From contig JAJEKV010000056.1 in NCBI GenBank assembly GCA_021234155.1, positions 8,853,488 to 8,917,487 of the forward strand: a stretch of DNA of 64,000 bases, given 5' to 3'. This document shows, piece after piece, positions 1 through 12,379 of this stretch. The stretch comes from Isoetes taiwanensis (Eukaryota > Streptophyta > Lycopodiopsida > Isoetales > Isoetaceae). A program made the position numbers and the translations under genes. Position 1 is the stretch's first letter, and each line of letters opens with the position of its first letter. Under the pieces are notes generated by a model. The model was not told where the DNA came from and searched no databases. It saw only the letters and a program-made list of their open reading frames with translations.

Positions 1-239
1 TTGTTGCTGGTTCTGCCGGTTTGGTATTTGCTGGGGTGGCCGCGGGGGTTGCTGGCCTGCCAGAGCTAAACTTCGTGGGTGGTGCGGGGTCAATCTCTGC
101 ATCCCTATTGGTTGTTCCACCCTAGAGTTGGCGGCGACATGCATCGCGGGGCAGCGACGCTGAGTCCACCTTCCGGTCCTCCCCTGGTTTTCTGTCTAGA
201 GTGCTCTTATAACTGAACGACCGCTGTGCGGTCGACTGG

Positions 240-900
240 AATTACCAGTCCAAAGATACCACCAGGAACAAAGCAATTGTCTACCATAGCGTGTGACGAT
301 TGTCATCACGATCAATAAATTAGCCAGGCGCGCCGCGAGGGCGGTACATATATCATCGGTCAAAGAGTCAAATCATGGCAGGTTGTTCTACCGGTCGCGG
401 CGCGTGAAGTCTCCAAAGGGTATGACCGCGCGCCAGCACTTATCGCTGCAGCTATGTCATCATAGATCGACGGGGTCCGACCTATCCACATCAGGGTGGG
501 TGTGATAGGGGTGCCTGCATGTGCTGTGGAAAGTAGCGGTACCACAAGAGGGTACACTACACCTTAGTTTCCTACATACCCACAAGTACGGTTGTGCTTG
601 TCTGTCCTTTGAATTAAAGAGCTGGTGGCCCAAGGCCGTTCGATTAGTGAGCAACTCCCATGCCCCGGCTTTCACGTGCAATCATTGAAGATTGGTGGCT
701 GGTATCTCACGGCAGTCCCGAGGGCATCACATGTCTGCATGCTCCCGCTGTTTCCCATAAGGAAGATGGGATCCCATACTCTGCGACAGAGTTGAGACCT
801 CTCCCTTACACCAGCCGGAAACCCAGGCAATTCCAGGAGACCATCGGGAGGCACAATTCCCTATTTGTGTGTGGTAGGTTGGGGATCAGTGGCGGCTTGT
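240..900 (-). mobile_element. LINE endonuclease fragment, decayed
   Basis: Read on the minus strand this stretch resembles the apurinic-type endonuclease of a non-L1 LINE. A piece near 440-470 reads SIYDDIAAAI, the helix just before the GDFNART motif in this family, and a piece near 745-770 reads DPIFLMGN, matching DLIFLMETWEH of the better copy at 57.6 kb. Nucleotide similarity to 57.13-57.78 kb is visible in the same order, including a shared block with the words cccacaagtacggttgt and gttgagac. Stops and frameshifts are frequent. The reverse transcriptase part would lie to the left, outside the window. The assignment rests mainly on the second copy. Confidence 0.55.
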
Positions 901-2115
901 TGAAGGGGGATGGCGATGGCTGACACGAGGGGATACTGACAACAAAGGTCGGCTCGGCGAAGCGGAAGCGTCTTGTGTAGTGGCATGGTGGAACGGGTTA
1001 GCGGGGATTAGCGGTGACATTTGGCGGCTTGAAAATTTGCATCTTACCCAGTGCAGCTCCTCCACAATGCCAGAATGCTTAACTTTAGCCAGCTTCGTGC
1101 ACGGTCTTCTTGTTGGTGGTCAGGTCGGTCAACATACAAAGGCCGGTTCCCTTCGGTACTTTTGCCACGAAATAGGATAGCAGCTTTCCGCTGGCATCTA
1201 CGTCGTAGGCGGTATTATTCCACCGATATGATGCGAAGTGACTGAGGAGCCAGCAAATACCGCCCTAATAATATATCGCAGCGCGGGGAATGTCATTCGA
1301 GCAAGAATCAACATTTGGAGCGGTTAATGGGTCCTCCCACCTCTCTTACAGCCAGACCCGTACCACCATTGTGGCTTCTCCGCTTCGACTCCTAGAACTC
1401 TCTACGGTGCGGTCAATCTGCGGAGTTGTTTGTTGTCAGTAGACATGAGCAGTAGCCTACGTTAGATGGGGTGGCATGCAGCAGGTCACATTATGACGGT
1501 CCTGACGCCACACCTCTTTGGGGTGGGGACTAGTGGCTGGGGTCTACCTTCTGGCCAGGGAGCAGCTCCTGTGCAGAGGTGTTGCCTTTTCAATTCCATG
1601 CCGCGGCTGCAATTTGCTCATGAGCCTCTGCATTACAGGGGCCCTTCTTGCTTGACCAGGTGATGGCTGCCCTGAAGCTCCTGCACCTTCCGATCTGAGG
1701 CTGCAGACCACTCCGAGATACATAGCCGAGAGTCCAGCATGGGGTTCATTACGAGGAGGCCACTTCTCTGTCTCAACCCTAGTTTGAAGGGCTCTCAATT
1801 GGCTGCTCTCTACTGGCGGCTGAACTTTTAGCATCCGTGGCGACCTCACCTCGACCTCGGTGAAAATGCGGAGATGGTTCAAGCTGTCTCTTACTCAACA
1901 TGTTGCTTTCACGTGTCATGGTTTCAATGGTGGTGGACGCCTGGATGTCGCGAACGCATGTCAGCAAGACTCTTCTTGTCCTTACGCGCTTCCCGAGGTG
2001 CACTAGTAGAAGGTATCACTAAGTCTTTGTATGGGTCTCATGCCGAAACCATGGCTACATTTTTAGGTAGCCGACTGCTTCTTGAGCAATTTGGGTCGCG
2101 GGGCACGCATTTCCC
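901..2115 (-). other. GC-rich stretch, possibly 5' part of the LINE
   Basis: This stretch has the same high GC as the endonuclease fragment beside it, and lies where the LINE 5' end would be for a minus-strand element. The longest minus frame (1,544-1,882, 112 codons) has no domain I recognise. I could not align it convincingly with 57.8-58.8 kb, so membership in the LINE is inferred from position and composition only. Confidence 0.25.
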
Positions 2116-3430
2116 TCGCTAAAACAAAGCAATTCGAACTTTGTTTGCCCCTCACCATTACTTGAACCTGCTCGGTGTCCTCAAGCACTGGTTTGGGGTG
2201 AGTGAAACTTAGGATCTGACTGGCACTAGGCTAAGGTATAATCATGGGCACAATGGGAAAAGCTATATTTGTTTGCCTCGAAGACTTTCCTTTGCTTCTC
2301 ACCTTCAATGTGCACCTATCAATTTTACCCGATTGTCATCTGAATTTAGATTAGGATGGCATCATGTACTCTCCAATAGGTTTTGCTGCCATATCATGGG
2401 TGGGGGCTTCCAACGTATACGCACCATCCACATGCATATCACGTAGGCCCCGGATGAAGGGGCCAGCGGGGCTCGTCGACTCTTCTATCAGCAGGTTATA
2501 CATGAATAAGGTGTCACCCTCGGGCGGCAATGCGAAAGCCTCAAGCACTTTGATCACGCTACAACCTACCCTTCTGAGGGCCGTCCGAGCTTAGGTGTCC
2601 GGGGAAAGCGGTAGCGAGGAGCTTCAAGTGCAAAGAAGCAAGTGGGAGCTCTTTCACCGCCGGACACTGTCGAAGACATTTCGTCCACGCCGTGGCCGCC
2701 GACCGCAGTTCAACCTACGCCGCCTTACGGACGCGGCGGAAATGAAACCCTCGTCCCTTCACGGGCCTTCCAGCTTCCGCGTTATTCCGGTAGCGGGCAC
2801 CAAGTGAAGCGCAGACACAGGCCGAAGGACAGCGGTAGCCAGACTCTCACCGCCGGAACACACAGCAAGAAGAGAGAAGTGTTCAGAATATGGCGTCAAG
2901 TGCAACCTCAAGTTCAACCCTCGCCACCCTTACAGGACACTTATGCAGTAAAGAAATAAAAGCAATGGCTTTCCCTCTTACAAGCATGATGCGCAGGAGC
3001 TTTTGCTTATGTAAATAATGTTTTAATCCAAGGTGATTGGATGGTATCACCTGCCCCAGATCTGCCTTAAAATGGGTTGCAAAAATGGCTATTTTCTCCT
3101 CTCTAGGATCTTAAGCAAATGTGAATAAAACCATATATGCTGGGAATACATCCTGAGAACAAACCTTGATGTATTATGCATTGCTCTAAGCAACAGTATG
3201 GATCAATAGATATGAAGAAAAATTATATAGATCTTTAAAAAATAGAACAATGGAAACCCTAAATCCAGCACTGAAAATCTGGTTGTTTTCCTTTCAAATC
3301 CTGTTTCAAGCCTTCAACAATATAAAAAATATCTTTGAAATAACTTCTGAGAAACTCTCAAAGATATAAATTGTTGGCTCGAGTCCTAAAGAAATAGATA
3401 TGAATTAAAAATGTAATATGAACCACAAAG
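2116..3430. other. Stretch without a recognisable gene
   Basis: Short open frames exist on both strands, such as 2,351-2,557 on the minus strand and 2,595-2,960 on the plus strand. The minus one starts MIKVLEAFALPPEGDT and has plausible amino-acid content, but I recognise no family. Sequence between 2,600 and 2,880 is locally GC-rich, with repeated ccgccg/gcggtagc words. From about 2,960 the sequence turns AT-rich and featureless. Confidence 0.3.
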
Positions 3431-3431
3431 C

Positions 3432-4030
3432 GGTGGAGTGCCGGGCTAAAATCTATGTTTACTATGAGAGCACCATTCGAAACACAATACAAAATCGCCA
3501 GGAAAAGAGATCTCGAGGGGGGCTTTCCAACAGCGATAAATTTCAATTTTGGCTTGGGTTAAAAATTCCCAAATATGATAAAACTATGTGGACAACGTAC
3601 CACGAGCCCTTGAGGGGTTTTTTTGTACCCTCAATTTGCAGCCTGAAAATCTGAGTTTTTGCTGAGGAAATAGTATTAAAAGCTTATACAAATTACATAC
3701 CAATAGAAAGAAATGAGATGAAAGCCCCAGCGCAATAAATTTCGAAACATTTTGAGTTCTTGATCTCAGGAACCACTAGTCAAAAGTGGGCAGCTTTTCA
3801 CCAACATAGAGGGGTTTTTGGGGCCCCCCAATTTGCAACCAATCCTGTGTTTCTGATGCGAGAGAATAATTAGTGAAACATATACAAATCACATACCGGC
3901 GAAGAGCTCTGAGACCGACTTTCAGCGTATTTAAATTTTGAAAGGACTTCCAGGATCCTCCGGGTTCGCCAATTGGCATTGTGAAGCTTTGAGGCGCCCT
4001 AGGAGTTTCAGGCGCTAAGGTCAACGTTTA
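3432..4030. repeat. Three units of a ~197-bp tandem repeat
   Basis: Equivalent words recur at nearly even spacing: gcgataaatttc at about 3,534, gcaataaatttc at about 3,732 and gcgtatttaaattt at about 3,924. The pair gaggggtttttttgtaccct (3,612) and gaggggtttttggggc (3,809) has the same 197-bp offset, followed in both by aatttgca and then acaaatcacat-type words. The units are diverged by many substitutions and indels. No coding potential is seen. Confidence 0.7.
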
Positions 4031-4360
4031 TAGAGAGGATAAGAACAGCGCACTTTTAGGATGAGACGAAACACCTAGGTCACAAAATATATCTTCAAGC
4101 ATGGTGTCATTTGTTTTGAGAATTCGTAAGGTGCGGTAGTGAGTAATTCAGCCTTCCGGCCAGCAAGGGTTTGGCGTATTCATTGCAATGAACACATATT
4201 TTAAGGAGTAAGGTAATATCCCTAGCCCCCTCAAGCCATACTATCTATTACGATAACCAATTGAAATTGCTTCCACCACTGAGATTGTTGCTGGCGGGCG
4301 CGAGCACCTATATAAGTGAAATGAGCAATCGCTTTTGGCCCAGCAAAATTAGCTCTAGGT

Positions 4361-4394
4361 GAAAAGAAAAGAAAGAAAAGAAAGAAAAGAAGAG
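4361..4394 (+). repeat. Purine microsatellite (GAAAA/GAAA)
   Basis: An uninterrupted run of mixed GAAAA and GAAA units, directly visible in the sequence. The surrounding 4,030-5,050 holds no gene that I can support. Confidence 0.85.
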
Positions 4395-5059
4395 GAATTA
4401 CGCTCCGGATCAAGAAATCTAGAAGCGCCAAAGGCCACATCTGCCTCGTCAAAGTCACTGCGTAATGGTGTGGGGCATCTGGCAGGCTTCGGCCTTCTAT
4501 CATTTCACATGTAAGAAGTTGCTATAGGTGTGGTTTTGGGGTTTTATTTTGTATTTTACCTTGATTACCGGCTAGCAGGCTTGATTTTGAAATCACGAAT
4601 TGGAAAATAAGGTGTGGGGGCCGGATGCAAGGGCATTAGGTGTGTAGGTGCTTGAATCAGATATTTTTCATTAGGCTTCATTTTTGTTTTATCTTTTGTG
4701 TATTTAGTATTTTTAGAGGTCCTAACTTACTTGCATCGCAGTGTATTAGCTGTTTTAGGGAGTGGTGGGGTCATCTAGTGCTATGGATTTGTGCAAAATC
4801 TGGTGAGAGGCATATATTTATGTTCCTAAACTTGTTCTTTGTTTGTGTTTATAATATTTCAAGTCTTGGTTGCATCTGACTGTCCTTTCTAGTGGCTTTA
4901 TTCTTGTAAGGTGTGCTTTCTAGTCTTATTGTGTAGATCCGAGCTCAAATGAAGGTATGTTTTTGTGTTTGTCCTAATATTTTTGACAAGCTTGTGCAGG
5001 ATTTCTAATATGTTTTCTTGTGTTTTGCGGGGTCTAATTTTGGGGATGCAGTGGGGATG

Positions 5060-5395
5060 CAAGATGTGATGATGAAAGTTTACTGCTTTGTAGTCTTGGT
5101 ACTCCCTACGGTGATACTTGAAATGTTGCTGGGATTCCAAGAGAAAAATCAATTGAATCTTTAGAATTAAGAATTGAACCGGTGTTGAGTGGGAAGGTTG
5201 ATCGCGACTGGCCATAATGCTTTGAAGCAAAAGATGATTGGGCAAGGGGAAACGTTTACGATGCATGGAAGTGCTGCAATAATATTCTAATTGATACTCC
5301 AATTGAGGACATTAGTTAAATGAGTTTTACTGATATGGCGAGGATTCATGCCTACGTATACATCGGTAGGGATGGCCGCAATTACCCTCCGGATT
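5060..5395 (+). pseudogene. Unrecognised coding-like stretch
   Basis: One forward frame reads through this region with few stops and with natural amino-acid composition, including REKSIESLELRIEPVL, GKVDRDWP and a later YVYIGRDGRNYPPD. Stops occur after DWP and after DIS. It ends at a possible splice donor (aagtaagtg, about 5,396). I do not recognise the family. It could be an exon of a decayed gene or of an uncommon transposon. Confidence 0.3.
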
Positions 5396-5399
5396 AAGT

Positions 5400-7590
5400 A
5401 AGTGTTTTTATTTCTTTTATTTATTTCATTTGTTTTAATTTTTCACAACTTATTAGATTAGAGTTTGCGAGAATCTATTAAACTACTATGAGAATATTGA
5501 GGAGAGCACAAGATTCAAAAGAATCTTACTTGAGACAAGAGGAAGGAAGAAAAAGTGATAGATATTTCACAGAGTGATGTAAAATTTTTCGGGCAAAAAG
5601 ACATTGGAGATAAGCTATGAGAGTGCGAGTGCAGATGCACTACCAAGCAGAAGAAAAAAGAATCACAGCCGGGGATGACCAGAACATGATTTTTGGCATC
5701 CAGCCATCAGGTAGAATATACTCGGTCGAATGTAGAGAAAAGATTAAGCTTTTTATTGCATGACTAGGTTCTTGATTCCGGTGGGGAGAGTTTAAGTAGT
5801 GCGAGGATTTTCAGTTAATGTTGGCAAGGAAGGATTTTGTGAGGGAGAGTATATAGAATAGTGGTAGGACAGCGTCCGAGACAGGTGGGAATAGAGGGTA
5901 TCCAACAAGTATGAGGCACGAGGACTTGAGTCGAAGCACAGTAGGAGATGCTATGAGAAGTAGGATATGAAATGAAAGTACAGGTATGTAGAAATTACTT
6001 GCCGCGTTATGAAGTAAGGATAGATTGGGAAGATTCATTTTTAGGCAATTTGTAAGTCTGGGGAACTTGGATGCAGTACAGTACAAATCATACATCTAGC
6101 AAGAGCTTATTTAGACTTGGAAACTGCTTGAGGAGATAGCCAGTATGTGGAATTGGGAATTTTACTAGCAAGAGTTGCTTGGAATCAACAACAATACTTA
6201 TGAGATGTTTGAAGTGGAGTTCCTATTGAGGTTGGAATAAAGCTATCACAAAGTCCGAAATCCGGACTCATATAGGCGCTATGATCAAAGTGGCATTGTT
6301 GCAAAATCGCACGTCGGCGATGGATGTCCCTCTGATCACAGTAGGTTCTGATGATGCTTTTAGTCTAAATGTTGAAAATTTAAATCTTTGGATTAGGTTT
6401 GGATCAAGTTAGGGAGAAAATTTCTTTGGATTAATTTGTCGGATCAAGTGTTTGGGAATCCTTAAGGACATGTACTAATGTTAATGGAAATTATTAGGTC
6501 ACGCCCTGCTCGAGATAGATGATGGTATTGTAAGATTTGGATCTTGTTTTTAGAGGCGTGGTCAGAGCTCAGAAATATTCCCAGTTGTAGTGTTGGGCCA
6601 GGTAGTTTTGGTGGGAATATCACATTTCATGGTAATAAGATTGACAAGGTTATCATTCCAAGTTGTAGTACTTTTATCGTCTGAGGAATTTTTTCGCTGA
6701 AGAAGTTGTAAGTACCAGTTTTTATTAAGGTTAGATATTTTATTTTCTAATATTGATTTTTTAGGTCGAGGACGGTTGATATACCCACCGGGGTGTTGTA
6801 GGGAGCTCTAATCGCGATCCCATATAGTGTAAGTATGCATGTACTTTTACATTATTTTTATGATTTATATTCATTAGTTTCAATTTGTGAGGCGTTGATG
6901 CAGGGTTTTGAATTTTTCAGCGTTTTCCAGCATTTTGTGTTCTTCAACTCTTTGAAGTCTACGTATGAGTGGAATGCCATGTAGGAGGCGATGTTTTCTT
7001 GTATTGGAGTTTTCTTTGGCAATAAAGTTTCTTTGTATTAGAGTTTTGGTTGATTCTTCAATGCTATGTTGAGTTCTTCAGTGAAGTTCATGGGGGTTTC
7101 ACCACAAGTTTGATTTCATGAAAAGTTCATTTCTTGAGGATTGATTTCATGAAGTTGAGTTAAATGAAGTTTATGCTTGTGTTTGAGTTTTTGGATCAAT
7201 GTTTGTATTTGAGAATCTTGTGTTCAATTGTAAAAACTCGTTCACTTTTCTTGAATTGAAGCTATTGTTCATAACTTCAAATTGTGATTGTAGTGATAAA
7301 ATTTAGAGTGCTGAGGGTAAGTGTGATTGTAGTGATAAGGAATTTAAGTGTAGGCAACGGGTTGTAGCGCATGTTAAAGTTAGGCTCCACGGAATTGCTT
7401 CCCCTTTCCATTCCGGAATGGAGGGGCTGGCCATGCCACGTAAGCAGCATAAGAATGACACACCGGAAAACAACAGCGAGCCAGTTTCCATGTCGTTAGA
7501 TTGTTAGATATGTGTAAGATACAAGCGCTACACCACAGGGTGGCCTTATCTCGAGCTAGCCAAAAAATCTGGAGTTGGTTATGGGTTAAG
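5400..7590. other. AT-rich stretch without a recognisable gene
   Basis: No frame longer than 94 codons and no family motif was found. From 7,080 to 7,280 the words ttgatttcatgaa and gaagttcat recur a few times, which looks like slipped simple sequence. The remainder is probably old transposon debris, but I cannot assign it. Confidence 0.4.
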
Positions 7591-7592
7591 CC

Positions 7593-8070
7593 ATTTGATC
7601 ATGATCTCTGAGGAATGGACTGGGTCGTCCGAAATTCGATGGCCGTTCTATAACGATCAGATAGGTTAGAACAGAAGATGCTCCACATGGATCGTCGCCT
7701 TATGATGCTCCACGAAGAAGGTAAATCAGGGGTTTTTCTTAGCTCTTATTTATCGTAGCTCTATTTCAACGTTAATTAAAATCATATTCAAGATCATAGT
7801 TCCCGGCATCACAGGATAATTTGAGTTAGATGATTCGATCATGATCTACAAGAATGGAGCGGTTTCCTAAGATTCAATGGCCGTTCTGGACCGTCCGTCG
7901 CCCTAGGTTGGAATGAAGATGCTCCACAAGGTATAGATCGTCGCCCATGGTTAGTCAGAGATGCTCCACGAAGTAAATCAGGGTTTCTTGGCTCCCTATT
8001 TATCGTAGCTTTATCCCAGCCTTAATTAAAGGTCATATTCAAGATCATAGTTCCCGGCATCACAGAGTAA
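7593..8070. repeat. 240-bp tandem duplication, two units
   Basis: Unit one (7,593-7,832) and unit two (7,833-8,070) share a string of blocks in the same order: gatcatgatct, atggccgttct, gatgctccac, gatcgtcgcc, tttatcgtagct, cttaattaaa-type sequence, and the end agatcatagttcccggcatc. Identity is high in blocks and interrupted by indels. No coding frame is shared. It appears to be a local head-to-tail duplication. Confidence 0.85.
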
Positions 8071-8079
8071 TGACGTCCT

Positions 8080-10440
8080 GGCATTTGAACGTGATTTACC
8101 TTGCCATACCATTTGCATTTCGGATTCTCACTTTGGTATGGACCAACATGTCTATTGCCAGAGTTTGCTCTATAATCTATTACAGAATTGAGTGTTTAAA
8201 TGTGGTGTCGTAGTCGGTTTCTAGCTGCAAGGCATGTGCAATGCATTCTTTAGTAAAACCTTTGCGGCATGATTTACAAAAGTTTGGTGATAATTTCTCT
8301 GGTGCTAGCCTTTATGGCAATTATACAGTCTATTGCGTTTTAAATTGTCAACACAAGGTATGCCAGTTTGTATATCTCTTAAAGATTTGCGGCTCATGCG
8401 TAGAAATAAGAAGGAGCGATTTGAATAATGCACCAGCATATGGCTATGATTCTTTTACATTAATTATTGGAATTTGAAGGACCAAAACGTTCCCTTTGCT
8501 TTGATGTTGGGCACTGACACATTGTATAATATAGTGCGGTGAGAATTTGGGGGTGACCATTTAGGACAAGCAATGGTAAGGTCAAATCCACTGCATTTTT
8601 TGATCACACCACATACCTTGCTGCTGATGTGTTGCAGAGCCAAAACTTCTTATGAAAATGCAGCATTACCGCTATCTCTCTAATGTGGCTAGACATTTGC
8701 TTTTTCAGTCTGCCATTTCCTTCCTAGGTTTACCTTATTATCAGCTCATGGTACAGAGCGGTAAAGAGCGTATGTGTGTGCTGGCACGAGATGATTCTTG
8801 GTTCGTTCTTGGTCTGTGCTTATACTCAGTATAATAGAGGGTATCTCATAGGCATCCTCTAAATTTCACTGGCTAGGCAATTATTATAGTTTGGCAGCTC
8901 CACGAATTTCCGAGCAATTGCATCAAAATATATTTAATGCGCAAGTAGGGCTGTGCATATTCTCTCCGAGTATAAGAAGAGACCTCTGCATGAGGATCCT
9001 CCAAACTGTTGGCTTCGGCTTTTAAAGAATGCGGATGCATTAGAATTGATACATTTTCTTTTTGAGACAGATGACTATCCATTTGGCATTACTTAATTTG
9101 TTTACTTGAGAATTATTTTCTCAGTTTGGGCTTAGTATGATTTAGCTAAACGATGTTGAAAATTAGTTGCTGCGTGTCGCTTTCAAGAGAGTCTTTGTTG
9201 TTCAACTTCAAAAAGCATTCCTGTGGCGGGACCTTCAGCCTGCGTAACCTGCTGCAGTCTTGTCTGCTAACTTTCTTTGTATTTTTGTTTGGTGGGTAAT
9301 GCCTAACTATCTAGTTCTTTCTCATTGTAACTTCTATTTTTAAAATACTTGGTTGAGGTTTCTCATCAAGCTTATGGGCGATGTCGGCGTGATGCATTTG
9401 TCAGGATTTTGCAGGCAGCTCAATTGGGTGGAAAGATTATCTCTTAAGGGCCTTTATTCTGGAACTTTAGGAATTGAAACCTTGCTGGAGCTCTACGTAA
9501 AGTGCTTTCTTACAGGTTATAGAATTTCCCTTAGGAAATTCTATTTCACTTTGTATCAGAGGCATGACTGTATGAAGAATCATAATATTTTTAGACAGCT
9601 TATGAAACCAAGCAAAACTAATTGTTAGGACTGCTAAGAACATCCACATCTGCGCTGAATTTTTGGGTGCCCTTGACAAGCAGATTAAGCTAGCAGCACC
9701 ATATGTGTGCTCAAATTCTTTAAGCATGAGCATAGCGGAAGGAGGCACAAGAAGGAGGACCCTAAATGAAATTATTTATGCCTTTAGAACTTGGTAGGAA
9801 GTAAAGGTTATAGTGCTGAATATGCAACCTCACAGTGCAACCTCTTGTGTTTTAGCACATTAGTTTGTTCTTACTTAGTAAAACTGGCGGCCCAGAGCCA
9901 ATACGTATAAAATTAAATTCTAGTAAAATACAACCACATCTACAGCTTCCGTACCTGCTTTTAAATAACCATGATATATTATAGAAAACAACAAAAATTG
10001 AGGGCCCAGGACAACTACATGAGTACAACGAAGCGTACAGTCCCGAATATGGTGACATGCTTGCACACACTGTTTACTACGATCGCACAGTACAAGATTT
10101 ATGTAGATGAGATTGAGATACTGGTTTTCTAGTGGGCAGGGAGGATAAGCTTTGCCACTTTCGATAGTGCACAGAAACAGTTGGCCATACAGTCAGCAAT
10201 TTTTCAGTAAGGCTTATCAATGCTTTGTGAAGGAGATGTCTAAGACTATTTACATTTAGCTTGTCCCATTAAGTAGTTATGGCGATGCATGTGTTGCCTT
10301 TTTTGCCCAGAACTTGAGCATACAGCGGCCTCCCACTATTGATGAAAGCTTCTGAAAACTTAAGAGTAAGTAAAATTTATTGTTAAGAGGTTTAATTGAT
10401 AGAAAGTTATCATTGTTTTGATTCTATATTATAAGATTTA
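8080..10440 (+). other. Unassigned stretch with scattered open frames
   Basis: The longest forward frames are 8,241-8,477 (78 codons) and 9,353-9,628 (91 codons, containing the words LSLKGLYSGTLGIETL and LLELYVKC). Amino-acid content looks gene-like and it lies just upstream of the PPR relic, so it may be more of the same or another decayed gene. I do not recognise a domain in either frame. Confidence 0.25.
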
Positions 10441-10449
10441 TCTCTTTAG

Positions 10450-10770
10450 ACCACTAAAGATCATTGCAGATGCATGCTTTCACTTTTAGGCAGAGCATGC
10501 TTAAAACCAGGTCAAGTTGAGGATTTTCTTAATAAAATACCAATAGAGCCTGATTTGTTGAGTGGGGCAGATGTTCTAAGTGCCATGAGAAAAATGCACC
10601 TTAGATCATATGTTTGAGTTGCATTTTGGGCAGATAAAAAAACAACAATTCTCATAGAGTTAAACAGAGTGGAAAAGGATTCAGTCGGAAAGATGAATGA
10701 TCATCTTCAGGAGGCAAGATGCTTGCTTTTGCTTATGGAACTTCCAGGCTTTGTTTCAATGGGGGTAGGC
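10450..10770 (+). pseudogene. PLS-class PPR protein relic (E-motif region)
   Basis: A single frame of about 47 codons reads CRCMLSLLGRACLKPGQ, EDFLNKIPIEPD and LSAMRKMH. This fits the end of a PLS-type PPR protein, where family members read CMVDLLGRAG, then a helix, then MPIEPD and LL-AC-R-H. A stop and frame changes follow, after which IELNRVEKDS resembles the LLELNPENSG part. PPR proteins bind organellar RNA and direct editing or processing. Here only one repeat-length piece is left, with no start codon and no downstream E+/DYW domain, so it is non-functional. Confidence 0.65.
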
Positions 10771-10779
10771 CATGAATGA

Positions 10780-12200
10780 TATTAGGCTGTGCTATTTGGT
10801 TTAATTTTTGTATTTCCAGCCAAAGGTATCAAAATAAGATTGCATACACTTTGTGTGTATGACTGCCAACTGTGGCAAATAAGAACCACCGTCCTTTCCT
10901 AGAATTTTTAGTCAAGTACTTTGTGTTTTGATCTCTCATACCTGGGTAGTACAGTTTGATATTTTAAATTTTTGAGTTGTCAAATCATTTAATGAAATCC
11001 ATTACTTCAGGTTAAGTTGGATAAATTTGAACGAGGCTTTTGCCATGGAGATGCAGGACGTCTGGAGATTAATTTATAGGTATATACTTTGACATTTTGA
11101 GAACAGTGTGAGTCTTTTTTTGTTTTGCGAAGGAAAACCCGTCTCCTTGAAGGCAATAGATGCTCGTCCTTACATGGCTTTATGGCAAATAAGCTGTAAA
11201 TGTTATAACCGTTCTTTTTGCATAACACAAATTTGCCTGCCGAAGTACCTTAAAACATTCTTCTTTCAACTGAAACATGGGTAGTCGCTGTTCAACTTTT
11301 TCTTCGTTTTAAAGCGCTTTATTCAATTGAAACGCGCCTATGTCTTCTCTGTCTATTTAGTTTTGTTTTAAGTACTTGTCAATTTCCTTATATCAAACTT
11401 TCATGATGCTTTTCTTCTACTGCCCATTTGCAGAATCTTGCTGGAGACCTTGAAATGCTCGTATGAGTCGATCTAGGGCAGGAAATTCTACTTTAAGCAA
11501 CTCTCTTTTTTGAGAAAAGGAAATTTATTGACTTCCCAAGAGGAAAAATATGTTGAGACTTGCAGTCCATTTCCTATTCTCTCTCCCTTTTTTTTTTTGT
11601 GCTTTACTCTTGGCTGTTGAATCTAAATGAATCTTTGTCCACTTCTTCATAGTAAATTTTATGTTTTATGGAATGGAGCTTTTCTATATTATGCCCTTTT
11701 ATAATCATTTTAGACTTCATCTTTGCATATTAGGCGATGGTACTCAATTTTGGTTGTAGAACTCTTGCTTGTATTTGGTGGGAACTGAGGGTCTTCTACC
11801 TTTGGGTATTAGCATATTAAGAAAAATCAAGAGATTGTGTACCTCCTATGTGGTGTAAGAGAATCATCTTCTCCCATGATGGTATGATAGGCTTCCTTCA
11901 CTTTGGTTACAAATGGGATGCAAGGACAAGCCCATACTTTGGTATGCCACCATATTAAAACATATCCTATTTGTTTTGCATTACGGATCTCATTACATCT
12001 CATTTTGAACTTAGGGTGAGATTCCATTGGAGTGAAATGCTTTTATTGGCCGTGGCATTTAAAGTCTCCATATTAAAATGGAGCATGAGATGCCACACTC
12101 ACATGCATGTGTCACTTTTACCCAGAAAAGCGAGATCCAAGGGCGGGATGTTAGAAACTTTTCCTCTCCGCACGTGTCCGGCGGATCAAGAACAAGATAA
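10780..12200. other. AT-rich stretch, nothing recognised
   Basis: Poly-T at 11,589-11,600 and short random frames only. No domain, RNA gene or terminal repeat was seen. Confidence 0.4.
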
Positions 12201-12202
12201 CC

Positions 12203-12378
12203 TTTTCCTCTCGCATTGGCGATAAGAGTTAGGTGTTATATTTTTATTTTCTAAAGAATGCAGGGGATTATTGGTGGCCGGTTAAATAGAAGGTTTTCCT
12301 CTCACGTGGCGATAAGAGTTAGGTGTTATATTTTTATTTCCTAAGGGGCGGGGATTATTGGTGACGGTTAAAAATAGT
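12203..12378. repeat. 91-bp tandem duplication
   Basis: Two units start at about 12,203 and 12,294. Both begin ttttcctctc, contain ggcgataagagttaggtgtt and tatttttatttc-type sequence, and end in gggattattggtg followed by cggttaaa. They differ by a few substitutions and small indels. Confidence 0.85.
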
Positions 12379-12379
12379 T

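Noticed and set aside
4898-5302. A 134-codon minus frame
   Set aside because: It is antisense to the better-looking forward stretch at 5,060-5,395 and its His/Ser/Gln-rich content has no domain.
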